This document shows, one piece after another, positions 11,101 through 21,482 of a stretch of DNA of 64,000 nucleotides; positions within the stretch are counted from its first letter, which is position 1, and every line of letters starts with the position of its first letter. This DNA is from Corallium rubrum. Taxonomy: Eukaryota > Cnidaria > Anthozoa > Scleralcyonacea > Coralliidae. The notes beneath the pieces are model-generated. The model was given only the letters and a program-made list of their open reading frames with translations. It ran no database searches and had not been told where the DNA came from. Where the stretch lies: the NCBI GenBank assembly GCA_964035015.1, contig OZ036000.1, forward strand, positions 4,745,709 through 4,809,708, read 5' to 3'. A program made the position numbers and the translations under genes.

Positions 11101-14100
11101 CGATTCAAATAAACACATCTCAGTAAATCAAATGGATGCCGGACGGAACTGTATAGACAACGGTGGTGTTCAAAAGGTTTACTTTTTGGGGTTAACTTTT
11201 AAGAAGATGAAGCTTCTTGCAGGGAAACAGACTTCACCTCACGTCACGTCACCACACCTCCCGTCACGTCACCAACACCTCACGCCACCACACCGCGTCA
11301 CCACACCTCACGTCATCACACCTCACACGTAACCACACCTCGTATCACCACACCTCACGTCATCATACCTCGCGTCACCACACGTTACCACACTCACCTC
11401 ACGCCACCACACCACACCTCACGTCACCACACCCACGTCACCACACCTCACGCCACCACACCTCACGCCACCACACCCACGTCACCACACCTTACGCCAC
11501 CACACCTCACGTCACCACGCGCCATGTCACTTCACCACACCACAGAATAGTAAGACAACCAGAAGTCCGACTCGAGTGAAAACTTGTCCGCATTTCTTCA
11601 ATGCGCATGCGCGATATTTTACGCCATCCGACACCATCCTACGCGATCATACGCAATGTTCAACGCCATCCTACGCAATCCTGGCAAGTTCCCCCGGCAG
11701 TTTGGACCTTCAAAAAAGGTTAAAACTGCCGGGGGAACTTCCCAGGATGGCGTAGGATGGCGAGGAATCAAGATGCGCGAGGCGACATGCGCGAGGACAT
11801 AAACTTCAAAGGTTCCGACGCGAGTCGGACTTCTGGTTGTCTTTCTATTCTGTGACCACACCCTCACTTCGTGTCACGTCACAACACCTCACACTACTTC
11901 GCCGACTTTCCGTCATAGAGACAAAATATTCTGGGTCCGAGATTTGTATAAATCACTGATCTCAAAATTCAAACTTACTCCGTCCCAGGATGAGTGTCCG
12001 AACCAAATCCTGGCCAGCGACGTTCGACGCTTTACAGCTATAAACACCGTTTTGCGACGGCACGAAGTTCTTAAAGACCAGTTTTTCGCCAGACTCGCCG
12101 ACCAACACGTTGTCTTTTTTCATAATTGGCCTGCCTCTTTTCCACCACGATAGCACAGGCGTTGGAAATCCGGTTGCCGTGCAATGAATAGTAACTTCTC
12201 TGTGTGCCAGAATACGAAGGTTTATCCCAACTTGGGCGCTGAGCGGAGTAGGCAAGATATCCACGATGTACTCACGTCTTCGCTTGACTCTCTTGATTCG
12301 TGGTTTCTCTGGAGCTATAGTGAAGTGTATTGGACTGCGTTTATATTCTGCAGTTAGTAGGGCCATGCATAGTATGTGAAGGTGGATTTCCATTCAGTGC
12401 TTTTTGTCGCGCGATCGACGATTTGCGATCGCTTTCTTTTGTCTTGTGGGCTCTCGACTGGATCCGTACCACCCGACGGCTCATGAGACAAAGAAAGCGA
12501 TCGCAAAAAGTCGCTCGCTCGACAAAAAAAGCTGAATGGAAATCCGCCTTAACTAACGAAGGACAGTGGAGACTAGTGAGTCCACCGATTGATCACTTGA
12601 TGACGATGATGATGATGAAGGTTAACGATGGTAATAGAGATGATGGTGATGATGATAATGACAGTGATGATGGCGCTCATAATAACGGTGATGATAACGG
12701 TGATGATAATAAGGATGATGACGATGATAACGGCGATGATGGCGATGCTGATGCTGCTAATGATAATGGTGATGATCGATGATGATGATGATAATGATAA
12801 TAGTTATAGTAATAGTGGTGATCGTGATGATTAATTGATTATGATGATGGTCATAATAATGGCGATGATGATATGAAGGTAATGATGCTTCTGGGCAATC
12901 TTAGGTGGAGTGGGCAATCTTAGATGAAGTAGGCAATCTTAGGTGGAGTGAGCAAGGGCGGGTGGAGTAGGCAATCTTGGGTGGAGTGGGCAATCTTAGG
13001 TGGAGTGGGCAATCTTAGATGGAGTAGGCAATCTTGGGTGGAGTGGGCAATCTTGGGTGGAGTGGGCAAGGGCGGGTGGGGTCACATTGGCCATAGACTG
13101 CACAGAGTTGCCTGTGGAGTAGGCTAAAGGTTTTTGTCCCATTTGAGGCAGCACTTCACTTGCTATAGTAACTTCTAGTTCTATAATAATGGAGATGGCA
13201 ATATCAATGATGACGATAGTATCGTTATAACATCATTACAATCTGTACACAAGACGTCTTACCAACGAGTTCAACGAACGTAGCTTTCGACACAGTCCCT
13301 GCTCCGTTCGATGCGATACAGGAGTACAAACCATTATCAGACATTATTGTTCCGAACACTTCAAGCCGTTTCTTGAACACTCTGACCCTTTTCCCAGGAG
13401 AAATAGGAAGGTTGTCTTTTTTCCACTGAATTTCTGGTTGAGGAATCCCTCCCATCGGACACTCCAACCATATGGACACCCCAACAAGAGACTTAATGCT
13501 ACCGCCGATTCTCTTGCCCAGCGGGTGCGTCATATTATAGGAAACAATATCTTCATTCGAGCTGTTTATGTATGGCATGACCGGTTCTGTGAAAAGATAA
13601 AATAATCTTTCTATTGGAACGGGCAACACCCCTATTCGGCATTCTTCACTTCACTTCTCCTCACTTCACTTTACTTCGCCTCACCCACTTCACCTCCCTT
13701 TGCTTCACTCCACTTCACCCACTTCCCTTCGCTTCAATCCACTCCACCCTACGAGCGATGCCGCTATTCGGCATTCTTTACTTCACTTCTCCTCATTTCA
13801 CTTTACTTCACCTCGCCCACTTCACTTCCCTTCCCTTTGCTTCACTTTACCCCACTTCCCTTCACTTTACTCCACTTCACCCACTTCCCTTCGCTTCAAT
13901 CCACTCCACCCTACGAGCGATGCCGCTATTCGGCATTCTTTACTTCACTTCTCCTCACTTCACTTTACTTCACCTCACCCACTTCAATTCCCTTCCTTTT
14001 GCTTCACTGTACCCCACTTCACCTCCCTTCGTTTCACTCCACTTTACCCCACTTCACTCCACTCCACCCTACTTCACCCACTTCACTTCTCTTCGCTTCA

Positions 14101-17100
14101 CTCCACTACACTCCGCCTTGACCACTTCACTTCCCTTCCCTCCGCTTCACTCCACTACACTCCACTTTACCCCACTTCACGTCACTTCGCCATGCACTCC
14201 ACACGAGTTTCCTAGCAACGGTTACCTATCACGTGGATGTACGATGTCATCGAGGCATTCCCGAAGGCGTTCTTAGCAACACACGTGTAATTTCCGCCAG
14301 CATCAGGAAAGACTGCTTTGTTATGGGAGCAACCTTCTTCGTTGACAGAGTTCTGGTGCGGTGTTTGGCAAATGTTCCCGTTATGGTACCACGTGATATC
14401 CGGTTTTGGGATACCGCTGGCCAAGCATTCCATGTCGATCGCGGTACCAGCTATTGTAGTCACATCGTCTCCAATCTTTACAATAATATGATTTTCTCCA
14501 TTTATTGCAAAGATTTTCTCCTTTGATCGTAGGATCGTGGGCCGTATTGGTTCTGTGGAATGGAAACAATAATAATTGTGATGGTGATGGTGATGATGAT
14601 GATGATGATGATGATCATGATCATGATCATGATCATGATGATATGACGATCAGGTGATGATGATCACCTTACCTCGCCTTACATCACCACACTATACCAT
14701 ACCACACTACACCATACCACAATACACCATACCACAATATACCATACCATACCACACCACACCACACCACACCAAACCATATCACACCACACCATACCAC
14801 ACCACACCATACATACCATCACACCATACACACCACACCGCACAATACCATACCACACCAAATACTTTACTACTTTCGTCATTCCTTTCTCAAAACTACA
14901 TAACTGCAGAGCAGAAAACTGCGACGTCTATAACATTTTTGCATAACTTTTTTGGTCCTAATCTCTAATTATATACAGACTTCCATCCAGCATGGCACCC
15001 CCAATCACAAGAAAGTGCATTCTTTCAGACTACCGATGTAATCTTACCTATGAAAGTTATAACAGAAGAGAGTTTTGCATTCCCCATAAGATTTCTTGCC
15101 TCACACGAGTACTTTCCTGACAGCGCGGTGTCGTGAGGTAGGATCAGTTTATTGTAGTCGATCTTCTCTGCAGAGCTCTCATGTCCGTCTCGGGTCCAGT
15201 AGATGTCTGGGTATGGAGGACCACTGGCATTGCAGATTAATATGAGGAAGGCTTGGCCGTAGACTGTGGCATTTGTGCCTACTGTGATGGAAGTGTTGTC
15301 GTGATTTTCCGTAATGATTTCGGTTTTGAAGTCTGAATGAATTTCTGGAGCTCTTGGTTCTTTGAGAAAAGAATATTCGTTTTAAGCTGCCAATAATGAC
15401 AAACTACTAATGCAAATGGTGATGGTGATGGTGGTGGTGGTGGTGGTGGGGAGGGGGGGGGGACGCTAGTAATGGGGCGGCAGGGATGGAGGTGCTAGTG
15501 GTGGGGTTGGCGGTGCCATTGCTGGTGGTGGAGGTGGAGTTGCTGTTGGTGGGCTGGTGGGGTGAAGGTGCTGATGGTAGTGTGGTGTGATGGCGTTGTT
15601 GGTGTTGGTGGTGGTGGTGGTGGTGGTGGCAACTGCTACTCACGTGGTGGGGATGGTGGTTGATGACAGTTGCGAAAATGCAACACCAAGGCTTTTTGGC
15701 TAAACCCTGCGACCCCAGCGCAGTGCTCCGACTACCGAGCTACTGAGATGGACATTGAGAGCCAATCACGAATTCAGAGTATATAATTGTAGTAATTCTA
15801 GTTTTAAAGAATCAGTACCTCAAGGAAAAAAATCAGTGTTAAAGTCGCGTCATTTATGGAAGTGCCTTACCACCGTATCAAGACAGGTCAAGGGCGCAAC
15901 CAAGGATTTTGGAAAGGGGGATCGTTTTTAGGACAGAGTGGCGACACAAATCTAGGGGGGTCCAGGGGCATAGCCTCGCGGGAAATTTTTGAACTTTGGG
16001 TCTGTAAAATGGCATTTCCTGCATTGAGAACACTTTTGGCCCAAGTATAAAGGCTTTAAATCAAATGTTTTAGGCGTCAGAGAGAGTAGAAGTAATTTTT
16101 GACCTCCAAAATTTCCCTCGCACCCCCAAAAAGGGGGGCGGTCGCGCACCCCACCCCCCCGACCCCCCTCTCGTTGCGCGCCTGAGACAGGTTATGGTCC
16201 TGATTTTCGTTTGCGTTTTTCTAGCTTCCTACTCGGTATCTTTATACAGTATACCTGCTTCAACTTACCGATGTATCTGATGAATGACGTAACGTTGACT
16301 GTACCATTGGTACTGTTGGCAATACACATGTAAACGCCAGTAAGTCTAGCCACATCTTTCAATACCAGGGAGTCGTTCTCAACAAGTACACCCAGCATCT
16401 CGAGTTCCCCGTCCACTATGTGACCATTAAATAGCCAGGATATGCTTGGCAATGGATCTCCACTCGCATTGCAAACTAACCTAACACTCGCGTTACAATA
16501 AAAGGTTGCGTTGCTGCCCGCTAAAAGCGACAGCGAAACTGAACCATTGGTCACATCTAAGTTCTGTTCACCAGCTGATATGACAGGGAGCATCTTGTCT
16601 GGAGTTTAAAAATAAATAGTTTGAACCTACGAGGATTGGCATAGATAACAGCTAAATATTATTACTTTTTGGATTCCCCTATAGCCCGATATGGCGAAGT
16701 ATTTAAGTAGGGAGTTCAATATTGCATTAAAATTCTGATACTGATGCTGCTGACACATCAGTCACTATCACCACTATACCACAACCACTAGTATCACCGC
16801 CACCACTACAACTACTAATACTCCGACCACAACGACGTCCCATCCAGGGACGTAGCCAGGATTTTGAAAGGGGAGGAGCGAAACTTCTTGGGGGGGGGGA
16901 ATTTTGAAATCTAGAGAAGATTTTACACAATTCTGAAAGTTTGAAAAGTCATAAAATACTTAAAAAAACAACCCCGTTGAGTTAAGTTACATGCGTGCGA
17001 TACATACGGAGACTGGATTAAGAGCCAAGGAAGGTACCATTTCATATTATTAGTCACTAGCGTCAGAAGAGCGAGTGAGATCCAGTCAATAACCGCTGGG

Positions 17101-19027
17101 TAAATCACCTGTGCATCTGAGTACGAGTGTTCAAAACAAAATTTCATCATGCAAAGGGGGGGGGGGGGAGCGACCGCTCCCACCGCTTCTCCTCTGGCTA
17201 CGTCCCTGCCACCATCATCTCACCACTCCCATCATTCCACCACCATCCTACCACCGCCACCATCATCATCCTACCACCGCCACCATCATCCTACCACCAC
17301 CACCATCATCATACCAGTGATACCACCATCATCATACCACCACCACTACTACCGCAATCATTACATCACCACTATCACACTACCGACACCACACCACTAC
17401 CACCCCTATCGCTACTTGTACCACCACTACTACCGCAATCATCATTACATCACCACTATCACACTACCGACACCAGACCACTCCTATCGCTACTTTCACC
17501 ACCACCACTACTACCGCAATCATCATTGCACCACCACTATCACACTACCGACACCACACCACACCACTACCACCCCTATCGCTACTTTCACCACCACTAC
17601 TACCAGTAACCTAGATGATCAGCTTTTGCAAACTCCTATGAAAATCGAGAACAAAATATTCTAGGCGCTCTTCTTCCCAGACATCACCCAAAAAACAAAC
17701 TTAATAATATTTACAAGACTTAAATATATTTAGTCTTCTTGCCATACCAGTTTCGTTAACTGACTTTGATGCAACAACCTAAACGAGAAAAAAATGGAGT
17801 TTAGTTGCTTATTTATTTATTTATTTTAATATCCATTCCACCCATTTCATCCATTCCATTTCCTTCCTGTCCCTTCTTCCGTCTCCTCTTTCCTATCTTC
17901 CTTTCTACCTTCCTTTCTACCTACATTCCTACCTTCCATATCTAATCTATACCCCCTAATGGTCCAGTAATGGCCATCCCTCATTGGTCTATTGGCAATG
18001 ACTATTAAAACTGATAATCTCGAATCACCGTTACCGACCAAACTCTGATTACATCTAATTGAATGAAACGCTCGGTACAACATCTTAGTTTATTTTAGAA
18101 AATGTCATGCGTCAACAATGATATTTTGTATTAAAAACGCAATTGTTAATTCAATGTATTGGCAAAAACAACAAAGTTTTGGATTTTTCCCCAGGACTTC
18201 TCTTCAATCAACAATTTCAAGGCAAAACGTTTGATTATAAAGTCGAATACATGCATCGATATATAATTTCAGCACGGTGACCAGACTCCTACCCAAGTAT
18301 CGGGAGAAAGCCTCGCTGAGCCCGCACGCCGACGGGTGCTTGGGGAGGACATGACGGGAGAATGGGGTTCTCTCCAAGCCTCCTTAATTGCGCGCTAGAC
18401 TCGCTCCAAGTCACGCGCCCATGCGTCCCGCGTGGACGCCCACACATGAACCAGTGGGAAAACCCAGCCCAGTAATTAATTGAGCGGGAAGGCCTTCATT
18501 ACGTTGTCCCAAACCACGTGACTAAAAATTCTCTCTTAATTATAAACTTAACCTTGACCAAAACTAACCCGAATTAATCCCAATCCCAATCCCAACCTAA
18601 ACTCCAAATCTTATAGAATACTTTCCGGTTGAGCGAGATCTCGGTTCTGAATGCGCGATCTCGGTCCAGCTCTCAATCAAAAATAAGCACAAGATGAAAG
18701 ATAACGAGAAATAGCAACAAAACGCGGCGCCAACCCCGCTTTATACCCGAACTGGCTCGCCTCTAAACATCCTCTAACAGGAGTAACCAAATCTGCCATA
18801 TGCCGCCGACTCTTGAATTTCCGATAATATTGTATCAATGCTCTTCACAACATCGACGAACGTCGGGGAATTTCGACGCGGAAATCTGGGAGGCATCTGA
18901 TGACTGAGAAGCAATGTATGTGTCTCGTTCTCGATCTTACCTCGATCAGGAAAGCGCAGCCGAGAACAGCCATCACGATGATCATCCATTGCATGCTAAA
19001 GAGTGAAGAGACCGGATTTACTCGCAT
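8116..19027 (-). CDS. Secreted six-immunoglobulin-domain protein (predicted 711 aa)
   Basis: Spliced model on the minus strand: 18941-19027, 17748-17778, 16269-16598, 15048-15359, 14226-14552, 13263-13586, 11979-12347, 9402-9740 and a tentative last exon 8116-8132. All junctions are GT/AG and in phase. Residues 1-29 contain a hydrophobic segment (MIIVMAVLGCAFLI) that should act as a signal peptide or anchor; starting at Met12 would give a shorter signal. Six Ig domains follow, about residues 40-149, 150-253, 254-362, 363-470, 471-593 and 594-706, each with Cys...Trp...Tyr-x-Cys and each encoded by one phase 1-1 exon. No transmembrane helix is seen after the Ig domains, so the product is probably extracellular, perhaps adhesive or receptor-like. 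The arrangement resembles I-set Ig tandems such as those in hemicentins and cell-adhesion molecules, but I cannot name an orthologue. The gene converges on ubiquilin. Confidence 0.82.
8230..9290. repeat. CAT/CAC trinucleotide repeat with higher-order units
   Basis: ATC/ACC triplets are arranged in larger blocks containing TTAGCATCAGCA and CATCTTTGTCTTCATCACC that recur about every 100-120 bp. It lies in the last intron of the Ig gene. The Met/Asp and Ser/Pro-rich open frames across it are spurious. Confidence 0.95.
9402..9740 (-). CDS. Ig-protein exon 8: Ig domain 6
   Basis: Acceptor CATCCACAG, donor GTAAGTAT, phases 1-1. Contains VILECVARQGYP, FRWFKNG and GSYRCFASNIVG, ending VELHLQ. Because it ends in phase 1, at least one more exon must follow. 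Confidence 0.9.
10035..10971. mobile_element. 937-bp fold-back element
   Basis: Arms at 10035-10480 and 10516-10971 are nearly perfect reverse complements around a 35-bp spacer. The terminal motif (TTAGAGAGCTTAAGCAT, then AGGCGTTTT, then CACGGACGG) occurs at both ends and again, inverted, at the centre (about 10470-10512). Each half therefore looks like an element with its own terminal repeats. Neighbouring sequence on both sides contains TTTCCATATAA and GATCGC-rich repeats in inverted orientation, suggesting an older outer element (about 9940-11060). It lies in an intron of the Ig gene. Confidence 0.8.
11225..11540. repeat. CACCACACCTCACGT minisatellite
   Basis: A roughly 15-bp unit (CACCACACCTCACGT, with CACGCC and CCACGT variants) repeats about 20 times and continues after the inserted element as 11855-11900. 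Confidence 0.9.
11541..11854. mobile_element. 314-bp inverted-repeat element inserted in the minisatellite
   Basis: Ends CACAGAATAG and CTATTCTGTG lead into ACAACCAGAAGTCCGACTCG and its complement. An inner hairpin pairs GTTCCCCCGGCAGTTT with its complement. The direct repeat ACCACAC flanks both sides (11534-11540 and 11855-11861), but the host sequence is itself a CACCAC repeat, so the exact duplication length is ambiguous (7-8 bp). Confidence 0.75.
11979..12347 (-). CDS. Ig-protein exon 7: Ig domain 5 with basic N-terminal stretch
   Basis: Acceptor AACTGCAG, donor GTAAGTTT, phases 1-1, the longest Ig exon (369 nt). The Ig core is VTIHCTATGFP, LSWWKRG and GVYSCKASNVAG. It is preceded by the very basic segment KPRIKRVKRRREY (about residues 485-497), which could be a furin-type site or a heparin-binding patch. 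Confidence 0.9.
12379..12550. mobile_element. 172-bp inverted-repeat element
   Basis: Begins AAGGTGGATTTCCATTCAG and ends with its near-complement; the inner arms pair GCGATCGCTTTCTTTGTCT-like sequence. It starts 32 bp upstream of the acceptor of the Ig domain 5 exon. No clear target duplication. Confidence 0.75.
12598..12875. repeat. GAT/GATGAT trinucleotide repeat
   Basis: Degenerate GATGAT and AATGAT triplets in an intron of the Ig gene. Asp- and Met-rich frames are spurious. Confidence 0.9.
12885..13190 (+). repeat. GGGCAATCTTAGGTGGAGT minisatellite and dispersed repeat tail
   Basis: A 19-bp unit (GGGCAATCTTAGGTGGAGT) repeats about ten times. It is followed by a unique part containing TGCCTGTGGAGTAGGCTAAA and GCAGCACTTCACTTGC. 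The same unique part recurs at 34325-34440 (plus) and about 30305-30475 (minus, with degenerate GCCCACT units), so this is a dispersed element. Confidence 0.75.
13263..13586 (-). CDS. Ig-protein exon 6: Ig domain 4
   Basis: Acceptor TTTTCACAG, donor GTAAGACG, phases 1-1. Starts EPVMPYINSSNED and contains IWLECPMGGIP, IQWKKDN and GLYSCIASNGAG. Confidence 0.9.
13630..14205. repeat. CACTTC/CACTCC pentamer-hexamer repeat with 170-bp higher-order unit
   Basis: Units of CTTCA, CACTT and CTCCA run through an Ig-gene intron. The block containing CCTACGAGCGATGCCGCTAT occurs twice (about 13747 and 13911) and a related GCCGCTATTCGGCATTCTT start three times. Ser/Thr/Pro/His-rich open frames here are spurious. 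Confidence 0.92.
14226..14552 (-). CDS. Ig-protein exon 5: Ig domain 3
   Basis: Acceptor TTCCACAG, donor GTAACC, phases 1-1. Starts EPIRPTILRSKEK and contains IDMECLASGIP, ITWYHNG and GNYTCVAKNAFGNA. An additional Cys pair (NICQTP and EEGCSHN) lies between the Trp and the last Cys, perhaps a second disulfide. Confidence 0.88.
14576..14870. repeat. GATGAT/GATCAT run followed by CATAC/CACAC repeat
   Basis: The GAT repeat at 14576-14645 includes the self-complementary ATGATCATGATC series. A CCATACCACA-type repeat follows at about 14685-14865. Intronic. Confidence 0.9.
15048..15359 (-). CDS. Ig-protein exon 4: Ig domain 2
   Basis: Acceptor TTCTCAAAG, donor GTAAGATT, phases 1-1. Starts EPRAPEIHSDFKTE and contains LILICNASGPP, then IYWTRDG, then GKYSCEARNLMGNA. 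This is a complete I-set-like core. Confidence 0.88.
15412..15660. repeat. GGTGGT/GATGGT repeat
   Basis: Degenerate GTG triplets and a G tract (about 15449-15462) in an intron of the Ig gene. Confidence 0.9.
15695..15760 (-). mobile_element. tRNA-derived SINE head (degenerate)
   Basis: On the minus strand an A-box-like TAGCTCGGTAGTCGGAGCAC (15723-15742) is followed by a degenerate B-box region GGGGTCGCAGGGTTTAGCC (15698-15716). No acceptor-stem pairing is visible, so it is not an intact tRNA gene. Confidence 0.45.
15885..16190. repeat. Dispersed G-rich repeat
   Basis: Contains CAACCAAGGATTTTGGAAAG and a C/G-rich tail (about 16125-16170). A related CGTAGCCAGGATTTTGAAAG segment is at 16850-16915, and a complementary tail (GGGGGGGGGGAGCGACCGCT, then GGCTACGTCCCTGCC) at 17155-17210, so several degraded copies of one repeat lie around the first Ig exon. 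Confidence 0.6.
16269..16598 (-). CDS. Ig-protein exon 3: Ig domain 1
   Basis: Acceptor CTCCAG, donor GTAAGTTG, phases 1-1. Contains FYCNASVRLVCNASG, then ISWLF, then GVYMCIAN. The extra Cys eight residues from the canonical first Cys is unusual. Several Asn-x-Ser/Thr sequons fit an extracellular location. Confidence 0.88.
17205..17610. repeat. ACCACC/ATCATC/TACC repeat with 110-bp higher-order unit
   Basis: Blocks of TACCACCACTACTACCGCAA with TCACACTACCGACACCA repeat about three times. Intronic; open frames here are spurious. Confidence 0.92.
17748..17778 (-). CDS. Ig-protein exon 2: 31-nt microexon
   Basis: A strong polypyrimidine acceptor (TTTTTTTCTCGTTTAG) precedes GTTGTTGCATCAAAGTC and the donor GTATGG follows ACTG. 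It encodes VVASKSVNETG. It starts in phase 0 and ends in phase 1, which is what is needed to join exon 1 to the first Ig exon. Caution: AGTTAACGAAACT inside it also occurs at the ends of the inverted repeat at 6051-6214. Confidence 0.55.
18280..18760. other. Intron or dispersed repeat of unknown type
   Basis: GC-richer segment with a CCCAATCCCAATCCCAA-like tail at about 18575-18600 and GAGATCTCGGT motifs near 18640. It has the look of a dispersed element, but no second copy was recognised in the window. Confidence 0.35.
18941..19027 (-). CDS. Ig-protein exon 1: signal sequence
   Basis: Reads MRVNPVSSLFSMQWMIIVMA then VLGCAFLIE, followed by the donor GTAAGATC. It ends in phase 0. The Met at residue 12 is an alternative start giving a compact signal peptide. 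The long open frame continuing past the donor is intron read-through. Confidence 0.75.
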
Positions 19028-19469
19028 TCAAAATCATTGTGACAAAAAAAAACATAAACAAAGCGCAAATGTGCTAATTAGAGTGAAAATCAACGAGGCG
19101 CAGCATAGTTTGATCGTCATACCTCATGTCCTGTCCTTGGCTTGAAAATTGAAAAAAAAATCACGTCTCAGTCAATTGCGCGTCTCAGTCAATTGCCGAC
19201 GCACTGGAGATTGGCAAAAAGACAAACATTTTAGAAGAATCGACAACGGAAAATCGTTGATGAACGAACAACAGGAAATACGATCTAGCCGGAAATATCA
19301 TTCTCACCACTGCATAGTGCATTCCTGCATTGTTTAGACTGCTAATGGGCTCACATGGCTGAAACGACAATTATTTATCAGTTAAGTTTTAAGAAAGCCT
19401 TGATCCCGGACAAGTAAACAGTTGTTGACTTACCCGACCACTCTATTATTTGATCTTGTTCACAAAGTA

Positions 19470-20700
19470 ACGTTAGGTTTAAGGCTGGTTAATGCATTTC
19501 GAGACCTTGTCGATGTTAACGTGTGTGCGTGAAGAGAGACAATACTTTTAATCTCATTATCACGGAATCGAAGGTGGGGGAACAACCGAGCATTAAGTTA
19601 TGGTAATTTTGTTTACTTTGTCTACTTCAGGGGTGGCATGACCGGGATATATTAAATAACAAAATTCTTTTGACGCATTACTGGATAAGAGATGTCGGTG
19701 GGACAGTGGGTTTGATTCCTGCTCGGTGCACTATCGACTCTATCCGAAACACCGCATGCGGTTTCCTCCTGTAGTAACACTGGACCAATGAGGGTTTGCC
19801 CTAGAAGTCTAACGTTTCGAGCGAAGGCCCTTCACTCCACTCTGTTTCGATTTGTGTTTCAACACTGCCTATGCATGCAGCACGCTACTTTGACTACTTA
19901 TAGGGTTATCCAGTATGAATAGATTTAGGGGGTATTTATACAATTATATGAAAGGCGAGCCAGCCCGGTAAGCGAGATCTCACTGTGTTAGTTATTTTCG
20001 TGTTAAAAATTCCCCTGCGTTTGTATGGCCAAGCGGGCTAGCCCGGTTAGCGAGATCTCACTTGAAAGAGGCGAGATCTCGGTAAGCGGGATGAAATTTC
20101 CCCATGTAAACAGACGCTAACTGGGCTGGCCCGCTTACCAGGATGATTTTTCAAAGGGATGCCGACGCCATCTATTGTCGTTATTGTAAAATCATCCCGG
20201 TAAGCGGGATGAGATTCGTTCATATAAACGCGAGCCAGAAATCATCCCGCTTACCGGGCTATCCCTTACCGCGCACGTGTAGCGATCTCACTATTCCCCA
20301 AGCATATAGCAGAATAAGCAGATATGTATTCTAAGATAAGAACTAAGCCTCTTCTCAATTTCTTCGTATACAATCACAATGATAGTGTGAATGCCTAAAT
20401 GGGCAGACTGCGCAATGGAGCCAGACGCATCAAGACGCATCGAGACGCAGTGCGCGCTTGCTGAACTTACTTGACGGCAAGAGTCATCAGAATAAACCGG
20501 ACGTGCTAATAAAGTCTGACCTCATTTGACAGGCAGCGCGGAACTGCCACTTATCTGTTGATATGTTATCAATGTGGTTGAAGAAATATAAACCACTTTC
20601 CGTGTTTTCATATAGTTCTAGATTCTAGAAACGCGAGGGGAAGTAATTGTAGTGGAAATACGAGCCCATAGGTCCTGTGTTTACACACGATTTCGTGAAA
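19470..20700. other. Intergenic; palindromic GGTAAGCGGGATGA repeat at 19950-20290
   Basis: CCCGGTAAGCGAGATCTCAC, GGTAAGCGGGATGA and their complements alternate at 19960-20270, and GGGCTAGCCCGG-like motifs recur. Related motifs (GGGCTAGCC, AACCGGGATGA, CATGTAATCG) occur at 57355-57500 and 57780-57850. TCTAACGTTTCGAGCGAAGG at 19818 is also found at 51124. Confidence 0.6.
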
Positions 20701-21039
20701 GTACTTTATGTTAGGTCTACATAATAGTTTGCGTACATATATACCAAGTGATTATAAGATATATATTGTGGTTCGTGATTGTGGGTGGTTCTTAATGATC
20801 GAACATGGCGGTTTATGGTCCCCGCTTTCCATGGTTGTAACCGCTGATCTTATTCTAAATGAACTCATAACTGAATCGATTGGGCTGTGGGCGCGCGTTA
20901 AGCCCACCTGAGCCCACAGTCAAATGACAAATGAGGGCAGCGGTTGACACCATGGGAAAACGAGCAATATTTCCGCCATCTTTGTTCCGTCGCTTTTTCA
21001 TTGTCTTACGAGTTGCGACTATTCTTTGGCATATTGTAA

Positions 21040-21240
21040 ACATTGGACTTTTTGGACGTCGACTAGAGTTTAGGCTTAGGCTGAACTTTGGACTGGATTT
21101 TGAACCGGACTTTAGATTGGACTTTCGACTCAACTTTGGACGTTGGACTGAACTTTGGACTTTGGATTGAACTTTGGACTAGACTTCTGACTGGACTTTG
21201 GAGTGCATTTTGGACTTAATTTAAAATATCCCAAAACGAG
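21040..21240 (-). repeat. Inverted copy of the GTCCAAAGTCCA minisatellite
   Basis: Units GGACTTTGGACT / TGAACTTTGGACT repeat imperfectly about 12 times, reverse-complementary to the array at 21483-21945. Confidence 0.85.
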
Positions 21241-21289
21241 ATTTCCTGTCATTTAAATTAAGCTCAACAAAACTCTTAACTAAAGTCTA

Positions 21290-21410
21290 ATCAGTAAAGG
21301 GGTTTACTGTCTTGCTTATATGCTGACCTGACTCAATAGTGGATTTAACGCAAAGCGGGAAGATCAGGTTCGCATGCAAGCAAGACGGTAAACCCGCTTA
21401 CTGGTTAGAG
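21290..21410. repeat. Inverted repeat between the two minisatellites
   Basis: AAGGGGTTTACTGTCTTGCT at about 21296 pairs with AGCAAGACGGTAAACCCGCT at about 21379, with TGACCTGA / GATCAGGT inside. Confidence 0.55.
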
Positions 21411-21482
21411 TTTGGGCTGATTTTTGTCGGAGTTAGGTGACAGATAATCCCATATTTCCCGTTATATATTCTGAAACCTTTC

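Noticed and set aside
11584-11867. Overlapping 72- and 82-codon frames
   Set aside because: They lie inside the 314-bp inverted-repeat element and simply mirror each other across its palindrome.
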